Positions 53,871 to 64,000 of a DNA stretch of 64,000 nt are shown one piece after another. The DNA is from Acidobacteriota bacterium (GTDB lineage Bacteria > Acidobacteriota > Blastocatellia > Pyrinomonadales > Pyrinomonadaceae). A model generated the notes under the pieces. It made no database searches, was not told where the DNA came from, and saw only the letters and a program-made list of their open reading frames with translations. The stretch's first letter is position 1. Each line of letters starts with the position of its first letter. The position numbers were made by a program, and so were the translations under genes. The DNA is taken from NCBI GenBank assembly GCA_018269005.1, contig JAFDVK010000038.1, positions 62,001 through 126,000 on the forward strand. The letters run 5' to 3'.

Positions 53871-54383
53871 TCAGCACTCGGCCTGCGTTGCCCGTTGGTA
53901 TTTTTGAGCTTGCTCGAAGAAATCCATTTCGGCCTGCTTATCGACGAATGCCCGCTTCGAAAGAAGGACGGTTGCCGGGCCGGCATCGAAAAATATCTGC
54001 CCCAGCATCGAACCTATTGCCTCGATGTTTCTCCATGGATAGAAGCTCTTGTTTCCTGCGTGTTCGCACGAAAGACCCAGTTCGTCTATCTCGATCTCGC
54101 AATCGAATTTCTCCAGCTCGGGCCACGCGTTCTCGAAGTGTTTACGAACGGAACCTTTTTGTTGCACCGACCAAACGAAGAGCACAAGGACAAGATTCAA
54201 TGCGAACGCCGCCAAACCGGTCCAAACGCGCTCCCAGTAGATTAGGATCCCTGGTACTATCCATATGTTAAATATTAGGAACAACCAAAGGATATAGTTC
54301 GTGGCTTTCCATTGACGTTGCTTCTGGCGCTCCAAGAGGAACTCGATGTGCTCTTCACGCGATGGACGAAAGGTTACCTTCAT
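53871..54383 (-). CDS. YcxB-like membrane protein
   Basis: The 170-residue product starts [20 protein letters not shown], has two membrane segments (~30-75), then a YcxB-type soluble part ([39 protein letters not shown]). The family has no known function. Its start overlaps the phoH stop by ATGA, so it sits inside the phoH-ybeY cluster. Confidence 0.75.
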   Translation of the reverse strand: MKVTFRPSREEHIEFLLERQKQRQWKATNYILWLFLIFNIWIVPGILIYWERVWTGLAAFALNLVLVLFVWSVQQKGSVRKHFENAWPELEKFDCEIEIDELGLSCEHAGNKSFYPWRNIEAIGSMLGQIFFDAGPATVLLSKRAFVDKQAEMDFFEQAQKYQRATQAEC

Positions 54384-55342
54384 TCTGCGGGATCCGTGGA
54401 GTGCTCTTCGTATGCCTTGACGATCAGCTGGACGAGTTTGTGGCGGACCACGTCCTTTTCCGAAAAATAGACGAACTCGATCATGTCGATGTCATCGAGG
54501 ACGCGTTGAGCTTCTTTAAGCCCGCTTTTCTGGCCGCGCGGCAGATCGATCTGTGTGATGTCGCCGGTAACGACGGCTTTTGAGCCGAAGCCGATACGCG
54601 TTAGGAACATCTTCATCTGCTCGTTGGTCGTGTTCTGGGCTTCGTCCAGGATGATGAAGGCGTCAGAGAGCGTCCGGCCGCGCATAAAGGCGAGCGGTGC
54701 GATCTCGATGATACGCTTTTCGAGCATTTTCGTGACCTTTTCCGCATCGACCAGGTCAAAAAGTGCGTCGTAGAGCGGCCGCAAGTATGGATCGACCTTG
54801 TCCTGAAGGTCGCCGGGAAGGAACCCGAGACGTTCGCCCGCCTCGACGGCAGGACGGGTCAAAATGATTCGGCTGACCTGCTTCTTGAACAAGGCGTCCA
54901 CGGCCATTGCAACAGCAAGAAAGCTCTTGCCCGTGCCCGCAACTCCGATACCGAAAACGAGATCGTTCTTTGCAATGGCTTCGAGGTATTTTCGCTGATT
55001 TGCGGTTTTGGGAGCAACGGTCTTCTTGCCCGACGGATTGAATCGTGCCTTCTGGAAATGATCTTTCAGGCTGTAAGCGCGGTCCTCAGCGATCTGCTTG
55101 AAAGCATCTCTTAGCTCCTTGTCGCTAAATGCCGCACCGTCGCTGAAGATATCGCCGAAATCGCTCAATATCTGGTCGACCGTTGCAATGTCGTTCGGTT
55201 CGCCGTCGATCAGGAGTTCATTGCCGCGAATGCCGATACGAACATCGAGCAGCGATTCAAGAAACTTGATATTCTGGTCCTGGACGCCAAATAGGGTGTT
55301 GAGTCCTTGTGCCGGGAGTTCGAGTTTGCGTGTGTCAGTCAA
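54380..55342 (-). CDS. phoH: PhoH-like ATPase (YbeZ type)
   Basis: The 320-residue product has an N-terminal KH-like segment and an ATPase domain with Walker [10 protein letters not shown] and Walker [17 protein letters not shown]. PhoH-like proteins next to ybeY act with it on RNA. The start ATG at 55342 gives the usual length. Confidence 0.93.
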   Translation of the reverse strand: MTDTRKLELPAQGLNTLFGVQDQNIKFLESLLDVRIGIRGNELLIDGEPNDIATVDQILSDFGDIFSDGAAFSDKELRDAFKQIAEDRAYSLKDHFQKARFNPSGKKTVAPKTANQRKYLEAIAKNDLVFGIGVAGTGKSFLAVAMAVDALFKKQVSRIILTRPAVEAGERLGFLPGDLQDKVDPYLRPLYDALFDLVDAEKVTKMLEKRIIEIAPLAFMRGRTLSDAFIILDEAQNTTNEQMKMFLTRIGFGSKAVVTGDITQIDLPRGQKSGLKEAQRVLDDIDMIEFVYFSEKDVVRHKLVQLIVKAYEEHSTDPAE

Positions 55343-55503
55343 ATTTGGTCTGTCTTGAGGCCGATCTTGGACCGGCCATGGGTGTTGCTTTCAGGCTACT
55401 AGAAACTCTATTTTACGTCAATCGCTTGTTTGCCCAAAAGGCTTTCGATCAACTAGTTGTGAAACCAATAATTTGGAAGCCGGTCTTTGCCAGGAAGGCC
55501 TAG

Positions 55504-57081
<1,578 letters not shown>

Positions 57082-57090
57082 GAAACGCGA

Positions 57091-57141
57091 TCAAGGTTCA
57101 GGGTGGAGATGTCTGTTGCCGGCCTCCTCTTTGAACCTTGA
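57091..57141 (+). repeat. Inverted repeat between atpD and atpC
   Basis: TCAAGGTTCA (57091-57100) and TGAACCTTGA (57132-57141) are a perfect 10-bp pairing. ACCTTGAAC recurs just after. It may tune the relative levels of the two subunits or be a dispersed repeat. Confidence 0.6.
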
Positions 57142-57158
57142 ACGGCAAACCTTGAACA

Positions 57159-57563
57159 ATGCTAAAACTAGAGATCGTAACACCTGAAAAGAAGGTTTTT
57201 GATGACGACGTCGAATCGGTGACAGTGCCGACTGCGAGCGGGGAAGCGGGGATCTTTCCGAATCACGCACCGCTTGTTTCTGCACTCAAACCGGGCATCT
57301 TGAGCTACGCTCAGAAGGGCGGAGCAGAGAAGATGGCAGTTTCGGGCGGATTCATCGAGGTGAGTGCCAACAAGGTTTCCGTGCTTGCGGATTCCGCCGA
57401 GACGTTCGATGAAGTTGACGTCGATGCGGCCCGCAGCGAACGCGAAGCCGCGGAAAAGGCACTTGCCGCTGCTGCGACCTCACCTATCGAGGAGAATGCA
57501 CAACTTCAACAGAAGTTGGATGCGGCAAATGCCAGAATTACGTTGGCTGGCGGAGCGAAGTAA
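57159..57563 (+). CDS. atpC: F1F0 ATP synthase subunit epsilon
   Basis: The 134-residue product begins MLKLEIVTPEKKVFDDDVESV, with GEAGIFPNHAPLVSALKPG, the epsilon beta-sandwich. A C-terminal helical pair follows (ARSEREAAEKALAAAATSPI...). It links catalysis to the rotor and can inhibit ATP hydrolysis. Confidence 0.96.
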   Translation: MLKLEIVTPEKKVFDDDVESVTVPTASGEAGIFPNHAPLVSALKPGILSYAQKGGAEKMAVSGGFIEVSANKVSVLADSAETFDEVDVDAARSEREAAEKALAAAATSPIEENAQLQQKLDAANARITLAGGAK

Positions 57564-57590
57564 GCCGTTCTAGCCCGGTTCGTTTTTGAA

Positions 57591-57625
57591 AGGCCCTTGT
57601 CGCTGGTCGGTAAGGGCCTTTTTGT
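57591..57625 (+). terminator. Rho-independent terminator after atpC
   Basis: AGGCCCTT (57591-57598) pairs with AAGGGCCT (57612-57619), followed by TTTTT. Confidence 0.88.
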
Positions 57626-57700
57626 GCCCGCGGCTACTAAGGCTCATCGACAAAATCCACGTCGTTACCGACCAACTCCGGTGCGGCGATCTCGGTTGAT

Positions 57701-57729
57701 TTGACAAGTAGAAGGCAAGAGCGTAGATT
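57701..57729 (+). promoter_or_regulatory. Sigma-70-type promoter of the heme oxygenase gene
   Basis: A perfect -35 box TTGACA (57701-57706), a 17-base spacer and -10 box TAGATT (57724-57729). The Fur-like site begins eight bases after the -10 box. Confidence 0.75.
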
Positions 57730-57736
57730 AGCTTAT

Positions 57737-57751
57737 TGAAAACGATTTTCA
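57737..57751 (+). promoter_or_regulatory. Fur-like operator
   Basis: TGAAAACGATTTTCA is a 6-3-6 perfect palindrome that resembles the Fur-box half site. It covers the expected transcription start of the heme oxygenase gene, so iron-loaded Fur could block transcription there. Confidence 0.6.
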
Positions 57752-57764
57752 TTTGCAATAAATT

Positions 57765-58343
57765 ATGATCCTTCAAAGATTAAAGGAAGACACCCGAGTG
57801 CAGCACGAAGAGGTAGAGGCCGCAGTCGATGTTATGAACCAGATGTTTGATATTGCCGACTATCGACGGCTCGTATCAAAGTTTTGGAGTTTTTATGCTG
57901 CTTACGAGCCAAAACTTCCGTTGGAAGTATTGAAGAACGCGGGCTTTGACTATTCTGACCGCGCAAAGCTTCCGCTTCTTGAAGCAGATGCAAGCATACT
58001 CGGACTCAAGATCGATGACGACGGACTTGAACTCCCGGATATTTCATCTGCCGCGAAAGCATTCGGAAGTCTTTACGTTATCGAAGGCTCGACTCTTGGC
58101 GGCCAGGTCATCTCGCGGCATTTGAAGCAGCATCTTGGCCTTACGCCTGAGAACGGAGGTGCCTTCTATTTCGGGTACGGTCAAGCGACCGGGCCGATGT
58201 GGAAAGCTTTTGGTGAAAGCTTGACGAGATTCGCTGAAGGCGCAAACGCCAATGACGAGATCGTAGAAGCGGCGAAGGCAACCTTTACAAGCATTACGAA
58301 GTGGGTCGGCGGTAAGGTCAATGCCGCCGCCGTCATTTCATAA
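57765..58343 (+). CDS. hemO: Biliverdin-producing heme oxygenase
   Basis: The 192-residue product is all helical, with the proximal-histidine region LKEDTRVQHEEVEAAV (H14) and the distal-helix signature FGSLYVIEGSTLGGQVISRHL. It opens the heme ring to biliverdin, CO and ferrous iron. The promoter with a Fur-like site and the TonB receptor 43 bases downstream point to use of imported heme as iron source. A phytochrome partner is possible in principle, but none is in the window. Confidence 0.93.
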   Translation: MILQRLKEDTRVQHEEVEAAVDVMNQMFDIADYRRLVSKFWSFYAAYEPKLPLEVLKNAGFDYSDRAKLPLLEADASILGLKIDDDGLELPDISSAAKAFGSLYVIEGSTLGGQVISRHLKQHLGLTPENGGAFYFGYGQATGPMWKAFGESLTRFAEGANANDEIVEAAKATFTSITKWVGGKVNAAAVIS

Positions 58344-58386
58344 ACCTAAAAGCGAACATGTCAGTTCGCAAATAATAATACTTAGT

Positions 58387-60936
58387 ATGCGATCTTCAGT
58401 TAGTGAAAATTTTCGGGCGGCATATCTGTGTGCGCTATTGATGTTGGCGGCGGTTGTTTCAGCCGCCGGACAGTCGCCCTCCGGTGTTGAAGTTGCCGTA
58501 AAAGACGCCAATGATGTTGCCGTCGCAGGTGCGAAGGTAGAACTTGCCGTCGGCGGCCTGACCGTAAATTCAGCAATGACAGATCAGACCGGAACAGTAC
58601 GCTTCGCGATCCCGAAGTCCGGCAGCTATCGAATAAGCGTTGAGGCCAATGGCTTTGCAACCGCGACCCGCGAGGTTTCGCTGTCAACCGGCTCAAACAC
58701 CGCCGAATCCTTCCGTCTTGAAGTAGGCGGCGTGAGTGAAACTGTTACGGTGACCGCGACGCGCACGCAGGTCACGACCGAAGAGACCGCTGTGCCGGTC
58801 TCAGTGGTCGGACGCAGAGAGATCGAAGAGCAAGGCATCAACACCATCGGTGACATCTTTCGCACGCTGCCCGGCACTTCGACGGTGAACGAGGGGGCGT
58901 TCCAAGTCCGGCCGCGAATTCGCGGGCTCGACAGCAACCGCGTTCTTATTCTTGTTGACGGCGAACGACTCAACAATAGCCGAACATCGACCGGTCAATC
59001 CGGCGTAGAGACCGGCTTGGTTGATACTGCGGACATTGAATCGGTCGAGGTGGTTAGAGGGAGCGGTTCGGTCCTCTATGGCACAGACGCCCTTGCCGGC
59101 ACGATCAATATCATCACGAGCGATACACCCGCCCGACGTGAGAACGGATTTCGGTTCGGCGGACGCCTTGATACATTCTACAGCTCGAACGAGGACACGC
59201 TTCGAGGTTCGCTTGGCCTTACGGGATCGACGCGGTATTTCGCATTCCGCGTTGCGCAATCGCTTGAGCGATCGGGAAACTATTTCACCGGAAAGCCCAA
59301 AGGATCATTCCTTGCGGATCTTCGCGAACAGGGCATCGGGATCACGGACGACGGTGAGGTTTTGAACTCCCAATCGCACGGCAGCAACACCGCAGTTTCG
59401 ACTCGATTCTTTCTCAACGACCTGAACACCATCAAGGCAACGTACGATCGACGACGTGGTGCAAACATCGGCTCCGCAGGCCTTGTCGGCACCTTCGCCG
59501 GAAACTTTCCGTTCTCGAATCGGGATAAGGTGAATCTGCGGTACGATGCGGCGTCGATCACGAAGGATCTTTTGCGCCTTTCGGTCTCCGGCTACTATCA
59601 AAAACAGGATCGCAACTTTACGAATGTGCTGACGGTGCCGCCGATGATGCCGTATTTTCCCGGTATGTATCGCTTCAGCGAAACGATCACCGACACACGG
59701 ACGAGCGGCGCCGACCTCCAAACCGATTGGAAGATCGGCAGGCGGAATACACTGACGGCCGGAGCAAGCTTTTTCCGAGACTCGAACAAGGATTCTCGGA
59801 CGATCATCGATGCATTCACCCCGACATCGCCGGTTCAGTCGATCGATAATTCAAAGAGTGTGCCGGATGCGACCCTAACGAATTTTGCGGCTTTCGCACA
59901 AGACGAATTTCGTCTTACCAAACGACTAAAGCTTACCGGCGGGATCCGCGTCGATAATTTCCGTACGAAAGCTCAACCGACTACCGGGTTCAATCTGCCC
60001 CAGCTTCGTCCGGATCAGATACACGACCTCGGCATCGACGGCCTAGCAAGCGGAATGGATGTTTCGACAACAGCGGTCACGGGCGACTTTGGCGCCGTCT
60101 ATAATTTGACGAACGCGATCACGCTTGCGGCTCGCGTCGGACGTTCCTTCCGAACGCCAAATATCTTCGAGATATTCTTCACTGATTCGGGTTCGATAGG
60201 CGGGTTTGTGGTCGGCAATCCAAGGCTTAAGCCGGAAACGGGCGTAAACTTTGATGCTACGGTCCGATTCAAGAACAAGCACTTTTCGGCATCTGCGACA
60301 TATTTTGTAAACAATTACGAGAACTTTATGTCAACGCCGGCCGCATTTGACAGTCGCGGCTGCCCGATATTTATCGTCCAGCCGGGAACTATCTATGATG
60401 CCGACAACTGCCAGATCGTGAGTTCACCTCCGGGACGTTCACCCGTCCGAGTCTATCAGACGCAGAACGTCGACCGGGCGAGAATTCAAGGATTCGAGGC
60501 CGAGTTCGAGATCCCGGTCAAGGTCAAGCTTGGGCTTCTCACGCCGAACGGGAACTTCAGCTATCTTCGCGGTGACGACACTCAAAAGAATGTGCCGCTG
60601 GATATTATCAGCCCATTCAGGACCAACATCGGCGTACGCTGGCAAAATTTCGGCCGAAACTATTTCTTCGATTACACGGCTCGGATCGTCGCTGAACAGA
60701 AGCGGCTTTCGCCGCAATTCCTGCTTCCGGTAAATCAGGGCGGCAACGGCGGCCCCGAACCGGGATTCGTAACGCACAATATTTCGGGTGGATATTATTT
60801 CCGGCGCGAGCGATTCAACTTCAATATCAACGTAGGCGTCTCGAATTTGATGAATCGAGCGTATAGCGAACAGTTCAACTTTGCACCCGCAAGAGGACGC
60901 TCGTTGACGATCGGTACTTCTTGGGAGCTTAAATAA
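58387..60936 (+). CDS. TonB-dependent outer-membrane receptor, probably for heme or a heme protein
   Basis: The start is set at ATG 58387 (MRSSVSENFRAAYLCALL), which begins the signal peptide; the frame upstream overlaps the heme oxygenase gene. The mature protein has a carboxypeptidase-regulatory-like N-terminal domain (~30-115), a plug (VSVVGRREIEEQGINTIGDI; RGLDSNRVLILVDGERL) and a ~600-residue beta-barrel. It has SFRTPNIFEIFF and NPRLKPE, resembling the FRAP and NPNL boxes of heme receptors. It is probably co-transcribed with heme oxygenase. The last residues end in a strand, as expected for barrel assembly. Confidence 0.88.
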   Translation: MRSSVSENFRAAYLCALLMLAAVVSAAGQSPSGVEVAVKDANDVAVAGAKVELAVGGLTVNSAMTDQTGTVRFAIPKSGSYRISVEANGFATATREVSLSTGSNTAESFRLEVGGVSETVTVTATRTQVTTEETAVPVSVVGRREIEEQGINTIGDIFRTLPGTSTVNEGAFQVRPRIRGLDSNRVLILVDGERLNNSRTSTGQSGVETGLVDTADIESVEVVRGSGSVLYGTDALAGTINIITSDTPARRENGFRFGGRLDTFYSSNEDTLRGSLGLTGSTRYFAFRVAQSLERSGNYFTGKPKGSFLADLREQGIGITDDGEVLNSQSHGSNTAVSTRFFLNDLNTIKATYDRRRGANIGSAGLVGTFAGNFPFSNRDKVNLRYDAASITKDLLRLSVSGYYQKQDRNFTNVLTVPPMMPYFPGMYRFSETITDTRTSGADLQTDWKIGRRNTLTAGASFFRDSNKDSRTIIDAFTPTSPVQSIDNSKSVPDATLTNFAAFAQDEFRLTKRLKLTGGIRVDNFRTKAQPTTGFNLPQLRPDQIHDLGIDGLASGMDVSTTAVTGDFGAVYNLTNAITLAARVGRSFRTPNIFEIFFTDSGSIGGFVVGNPRLKPETGVNFDATVRFKNKHFSASATYFVNNYENFMSTPAAFDSRGCPIFIVQPGTIYDADNCQIVSSPPGRSPVRVYQTQNVDRARIQGFEAEFEIPVKVKLGLLTPNGNFSYLRGDDTQKNVPLDIISPFRTNIGVRWQNFGRNYFFDYTARIVAEQKRLSPQFLLPVNQGGNGGPEPGFVTHNISGGYYFRRERFNFNINVGVSNLMNRAYSEQFNFAPARGRSLTIGTSWELK

Positions 60937-60938
60937 GG

Positions 60939-61223
60939 CTACTTTCCATAAACGACGGTCGAGGGCGAGAAAGCGGAGAATGCATCGCCTTCGACCGTTC
61001 TCGTTCTATATTCGTAATACTGACCCGGCTTTATCGGCTTGTCCACGTATCGCGATCTCGTCGTCGTCTTTATCAGTTCCCAGCCCGTCGTGTCGCCTTC
61101 ACGTCTCCAAATTTCCAACGTGAGTTCGCCGTTGTTCGAGAGGCGAAGTTCGATCGTGCCGTTCTTTGCGATCGCTTCACATTGCTTGGGTCGGGCTAGT
61201 TCATCCATTTGTCCGATGTCCAC
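60939..61223 (-). CDS. Small Fn3-like protein overlapping yraN
   Basis: The 94-residue frame encodes a probable fibronectin-III-like sandwich (GTIELRLSNNGELTLEIWRR, WELIKTTTRSRYVD, GQYYEYRTRTVEGDAFSAFS). No signal is present. It overlaps the end of yraN by 28 bases, so the real start could be a later codon in frame. It ends three bases after the TonB receptor stop on the opposite strand. The function is unknown. Confidence 0.6.
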   Translation of the reverse strand: MDIGQMDELARPKQCEAIAKNGTIELRLSNNGELTLEIWRREGDTTGWELIKTTTRSRYVDKPIKPGQYYEYRTRTVEGDAFSAFSPSTVVYGK

Positions 61224-61642
61224 ACTCGCTTCTTTAGAGATGCTTCATTCCAAAACGCCTTAGTGAGCGTGATCACCGGCTCGGCGTGTCTTGGGGCGAG
61301 GACCGTGACCACGTCGTACCTTATCGCCATGTCCGTGACAGCGAAAAGTCGGCGATAAACGCGAGCGGTCCGCGTGATCTGCCGCATCTTTTGCTTATCG
61401 ACGGCCGCGATAACCGGAACGAAAGCTTCAGAACGCCGCGTTTTGACCTCGATAAAACACAATGTCCGGTGTTCGAGCGCAACGATGTCGATCTCACCGG
61501 TAACGGCCGCCCCGGCACGATTGCGGCCAACCGGAACTTTGAAATTCGTCATGACGACACGATAGCCGTGGGAGCTCAGATACCGCACGGCCAATGCCTC
61601 ACCTTGAAGACCGAGAGAGAGATTTTCAGCCTGTGTGCTCAA
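61196..61642 (-). CDS. YraN family (UPF0102) endonuclease-like protein
   Basis: The 148-residue product has the restriction-endonuclease-like core GEIDIVALEHRTLCFIEVKTRR (D, E-x-K) and GEALAVRYLSSHGYRVVMTNF. The family is widespread and has no settled role. It lies downstream of the mutase gene on the same strand, 30 bases away. Confidence 0.9.
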   Translation of the reverse strand: MSTQAENLSLGLQGEALAVRYLSSHGYRVVMTNFKVPVGRNRAGAAVTGEIDIVALEHRTLCFIEVKTRRSEAFVPVIAAVDKQKMRQITRTARVYRRLFAVTDMAIRYDVVTVLAPRHAEPVITLTKAFWNEASLKKRVWTSDKWMN

Positions 61643-61672
61643 TTTCTAACAGCGGACGATCGGATCCTCAGA

Positions 61673-63346
61673 TCAGAACGCCGGTTCCTCGTAGATGCCG
61701 TAAACATCCCGCAACGCGACGCAGATCTCTTCGACGGTTGCGTAAGCAGCGACCGCCTTTATGATCGCAGGCATCGTATTCTCGTTCGCTGATGCAGCTT
61801 TCTTCAGGGTCTCAAGGGAGTTCGCGACGGCTCCGTTGTCGCGCTCCGCCTTTGTTTGCCGGAGTCGCTGCAGCTGATGATCGCGCACGGATTCGTCTAT
61901 CTGGAGGATGTCCGTCTTATGGATCTCATCGTCCATAACGTAGTTGTTCACGCCGACGATCGTTTGCTCCTTCCTTTCAACCGCTTTCTGATATTGATAA
62001 GCCGACTCCTGTATCTCACGCTGCGGAAAACCTGCTTCGATCGCTTCGACCATGCCGCCGAATCCGTCGATCTTGTCGAAGTATTCAAAGCAGCCCTCGA
62101 TCATTTTTTCGGTCAGGGATTCGACATAATAGCTTCCGCCGAGCGGATCGACGGTATTGGCAACACCGGTCTCTTCGGCAATGATCTGCTGCGTGCGGAG
62201 TGCGATAAGAGCGGCGTTGTCGGTCGGTAGCGCGAGTGCTTCGTCGTACGAGTCAGTGTGGAGCGACTGCGTGCCGCCGAGCACGCCCGCGAGTGCCTGG
62301 ACGGCGACGCGAGCGATGTTGTTCAGCGGCTGCTGGACGGTCAAAGAGACGCCTGCGGTCTGCGTATGAAAGCGCAGCTGCATCGTCCTCGGGTCTTTCG
62401 CACCGAAGCGTTCCTTCATCGTCTTAGCCCAAATAACGCGGGCGGCACGGTATTTCGCGATTTCCTCAAAGAAGTCGTTGTGTGCGTTAAAGAAGAACGA
62501 AAGGCGGGGAACGAACTCATCGACGTCCATTCCGCGATCGACCCCGTATTGGACATATTCGACGCCGTCACGGAGCGTGAACGCAAGTTCCTGGAGCGCG
62601 GTCGCACCGGCCTCGCGGATGTGATAACCACTGACGCTGATCGGGTTGTATTTCGGCACGTTTTGAGAGCAGTACTCGAAGGTGTCGATAACAAGTTTCA
62701 TCGCCGGCTTTATCGGATAGATCCATTCTTTTTGTGCGATGTATTCTTTCAGGATGTCGTTCTGAAGCGTGCCCGAGATCTTCTTGAAGTCGGCCTTCTG
62801 CTTTTCTGCGACAACGAGATACATCGCAAGAAAGATCGGTGCCGGTGCGTTGATGGTTTGTGAAACCGTGACACTGTCGAGCGGGATTCCGTCAAAGAGA
62901 GCCTCAAAGTCTGAAAGCGACGAAACCGCAACACCGCATTTTCCAACCTCACCTTCGCTGAGAGGTGAGTCCGCATCAAGCCCCATCAATGCAGGAAGGT
63001 CGTATGCGACAGAAAGTCCCGTCTGGCCTTGTGCCATAAGATACTTGAAACGTCGATTTGTTTCCTCTGGTGAGGAGAAGCCAGCGAACTGGCGCATCGT
63101 CCAAAGTTTGCCGCGATAGCCGGTCGGATGAATTCCGCGCTTATATGGAAACTCGCCCGGGAATCCCACCTCAATGCCGTCGCTGTCCGTCGCTGAATAG
63201 AGCCCGTCCACAGGTTCGAGCGAGACACCTTCGAAGGCCTCTTTTCTCTCGGCTCGTTTCTTTAAGGCCGGATCAAGAGTTTCGGACTCCCAACGTTCCT
63301 TTTCCGCGGCATTGGCTGTTCGCACTTGCTTTGTATCTGGTGTCAT
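61673..63346 (-). CDS. Acyl-CoA mutase large subunit (methylmalonyl-/isobutyryl-CoA mutase type)
   Basis: I start at ATG 63346 (MTPDTKQ), giving ~557 residues, the usual size of this subunit; ATG 63367 is also possible, while the open frame up to 63676 runs through the upstream region of the divergent gene. The catalytic TIM-barrel shows [41 protein letters not shown] and [17 protein letters not shown]. The C-terminal cobalamin-binding domain is absent, so a separate B12-binding small subunit is expected elsewhere. It rearranges an acyl-CoA such as methylmalonyl-CoA; the substrate cannot be fixed from this sequence by eye. Confidence 0.92.
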   Translation of the reverse strand: MTPDTKQVRTANAAEKERWESETLDPALKKRAERKEAFEGVSLEPVDGLYSATDSDGIEVGFPGEFPYKRGIHPTGYRGKLWTMRQFAGFSSPEETNRRFKYLMAQGQTGLSVAYDLPALMGLDADSPLSEGEVGKCGVAVSSLSDFEALFDGIPLDSVTVSQTINAPAPIFLAMYLVVAEKQKADFKKISGTLQNDILKEYIAQKEWIYPIKPAMKLVIDTFEYCSQNVPKYNPISVSGYHIREAGATALQELAFTLRDGVEYVQYGVDRGMDVDEFVPRLSFFFNAHNDFFEEIAKYRAARVIWAKTMKERFGAKDPRTMQLRFHTQTAGVSLTVQQPLNNIARVAVQALAGVLGGTQSLHTDSYDEALALPTDNAALIALRTQQIIAEETGVANTVDPLGGSYYVESLTEKMIEGCFEYFDKIDGFGGMVEAIEAGFPQREIQESAYQYQKAVERKEQTIVGVNNYVMDDEIHKTDILQIDESVRDHQLQRLRQTKAERDNGAVANSLETLKKAASANENTMPAIIKAVAAYATVEEICVALRDVYGIYEEPAF

Positions 63347-63518
63347 AAGAGATGGTTTTTGAACCATAACCTTTAGAATATCACGATTTTGGAGCATAAA
63401 ACGAGACAAACGAGGATATCCGAGGCGAACTTCAACCTTTGCGTTACGCGTAACAATTCTGTAAGGTGAAATGGTTTGCATCGAAGACTTCAGGCCGTAC
63501 TTCCCGTTTGGAAACATC

Positions 63519-63989
63519 GTGAAAAATATTCGCATCTTATTCATCTTATTGGCCCTTACGGCTCTCAGCTGCATGAGTCCGCGGGATAATTCCAACCGGA
63601 CCCAGAACTCAAATGTGAACGTCAACGCAGACGCGAATTCGGCAAATTCGAACCTCGAAGAGCTCAGATTGCTCATAAATGTTCCTTATGAGACCGAGGA
63701 CCTTGCGTGGAAGAAAGAAGACGGCTCAGAGAAGATCGTCGCTGTCCTGCGTTTTGCACCCGAAGATGCTGACAAGATCGCCGCAGAATCGGGGCCGGCA
63801 GCAGGGAAGGTAAGTTTGTCGCCCGAGAGCTGGTATCCAAGCGAACTGACCGCCCAAAGCGAGACATCCGGCGACAACGGATTGGAAGGTACGGCGTATG
63901 ACCCGAAGCTCTTTGTGCTCGCCCCTTACACGCAGGGCCGCCTTGTCCGAATAGACGGTACAAACTATTTTCTCCTCGAACTTTCCTAG
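63519..63989 (+). CDS. Lipoprotein of unknown function
   Basis: The product has ~156 residues when started at GTG 63519. The N-terminus [18 protein letters not shown] then gives a lipobox (LSC). The frame also has ATG at 63471, which would add a charged stretch. An Asn-rich tether follows ([20 protein letters not shown]), then a small strand-rich domain ([37 protein letters not shown]). It is divergent from the mutase gene. Confidence 0.65.
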   Translation: MKNIRILFILLALTALSCMSPRDNSNRTQNSNVNVNADANSANSNLEELRLLINVPYETEDLAWKKEDGSEKIVAVLRFAPEDADKIAAESGPAAGKVSLSPESWYPSELTAQSETSGDNGLEGTAYDPKLFVLAPYTQGRLVRIDGTNYFLLELS

Positions 63990-64000
63990 GATGAACTGCC

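Noticed and set aside
61673..63676. Acyl-CoA mutase with a 110-residue N-terminal extension
   Set aside because: The extension has no similarity pattern, covers the promoter region of the divergent lipoprotein gene, and ATG 63346 gives the normal family length.

Overview
The window looks like a chromosomal segment of an uncultured Acidobacteriota, most likely Blastocatellia (the Pyrinomonas/Chloracidobacterium side). This is inferred from gene style, not from a marker gene: secreted beta-helix and protease proteins ending in FG-GAP repeats, a secreted BNR-repeat protein, split glycine decarboxylase (gcvPA/gcvPB), bacillithiol synthesis (bshC), DUF433/DUF5615 and VapBC modules, and many REP-like palindromes between genes. 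Coding density is high, moderately GC-rich codon use leaves long antisense open frames, and no phage, plasmid, rRNA or CRISPR locus is visible.

Layout. 0-4.4 kb: lipoprotein start, YbjQ-like protein, tRNA-Glu, beta-helix/FG-GAP protein, then repeat island A. 4.4-9.4 kb: two small secreted proteins and metH, which carries an in-frame palindromic insertion. 9.5-16.5 kb: secreted M12-type metalloprotease, acyltransferase, FHA-linked membrane serine protease, thioredoxin-like ferredoxin, TIMP-like protein. 16.5-24 kb: the transhydrogenase locus pntA...pntB, pulled apart by accessory genes (VapBC, a membrane protein, a PsbP-like secreted protein, DUF433/DUF5615) and followed by a DUF559 nuclease gene bounded by inverted repeats; short copies of pntA or pntB ends lie beside these inserts. 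24-36 kb: one long minus-strand run with a GT-C glycosyltransferase, a VTT membrane protein, the glycine cleavage genes gcvT-H-PA...PB with other genes between PA and PB, and three secreted proteins. 36-52 kb: larE, gdhA, a porin-like/Ig protein, a BNR protein, bshC-mutL, an ACT-less pheA, a biotin carrier, a CNNM-type protein and zwf. 52-53.3 kb: repeat island B, built like island A. 53.3-64 kb: ybeY, a YcxB-like gene and phoH; atpD-atpC; an iron-regulated-looking heme oxygenase/TonB receptor pair; yraN; an acyl-CoA mutase large subunit; a lipoprotein.

Functional picture. The core metabolism is that of an aerobic heterotroph: cobalamin-dependent methionine synthesis, glycine cleavage, NADPH supply from G6PDH and proton-translocating transhydrogenase, glutamate dehydrogenase, B12-dependent acyl-CoA mutase with a biotin carrier, F1 ATPase and bacillithiol thiol chemistry. 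Secreted proteases and repeat proteins suggest use of polymers outside the cell, and heme is probably imported and opened for iron.

The most unusual signals are (1) a DUF559 nuclease gene framed by 57-bp inverted double palindromes, of which a solo copy lies 36 kb away, resembling a REP/RAYT arrangement with a different enzyme; (2) repeated duplication of the ends of pntA and pntB beside inserted accessory genes; (3) a 94-bp palindromic element translated inside metH; and (4) two repeat islands 49 kb apart that share repeat families in the same order.
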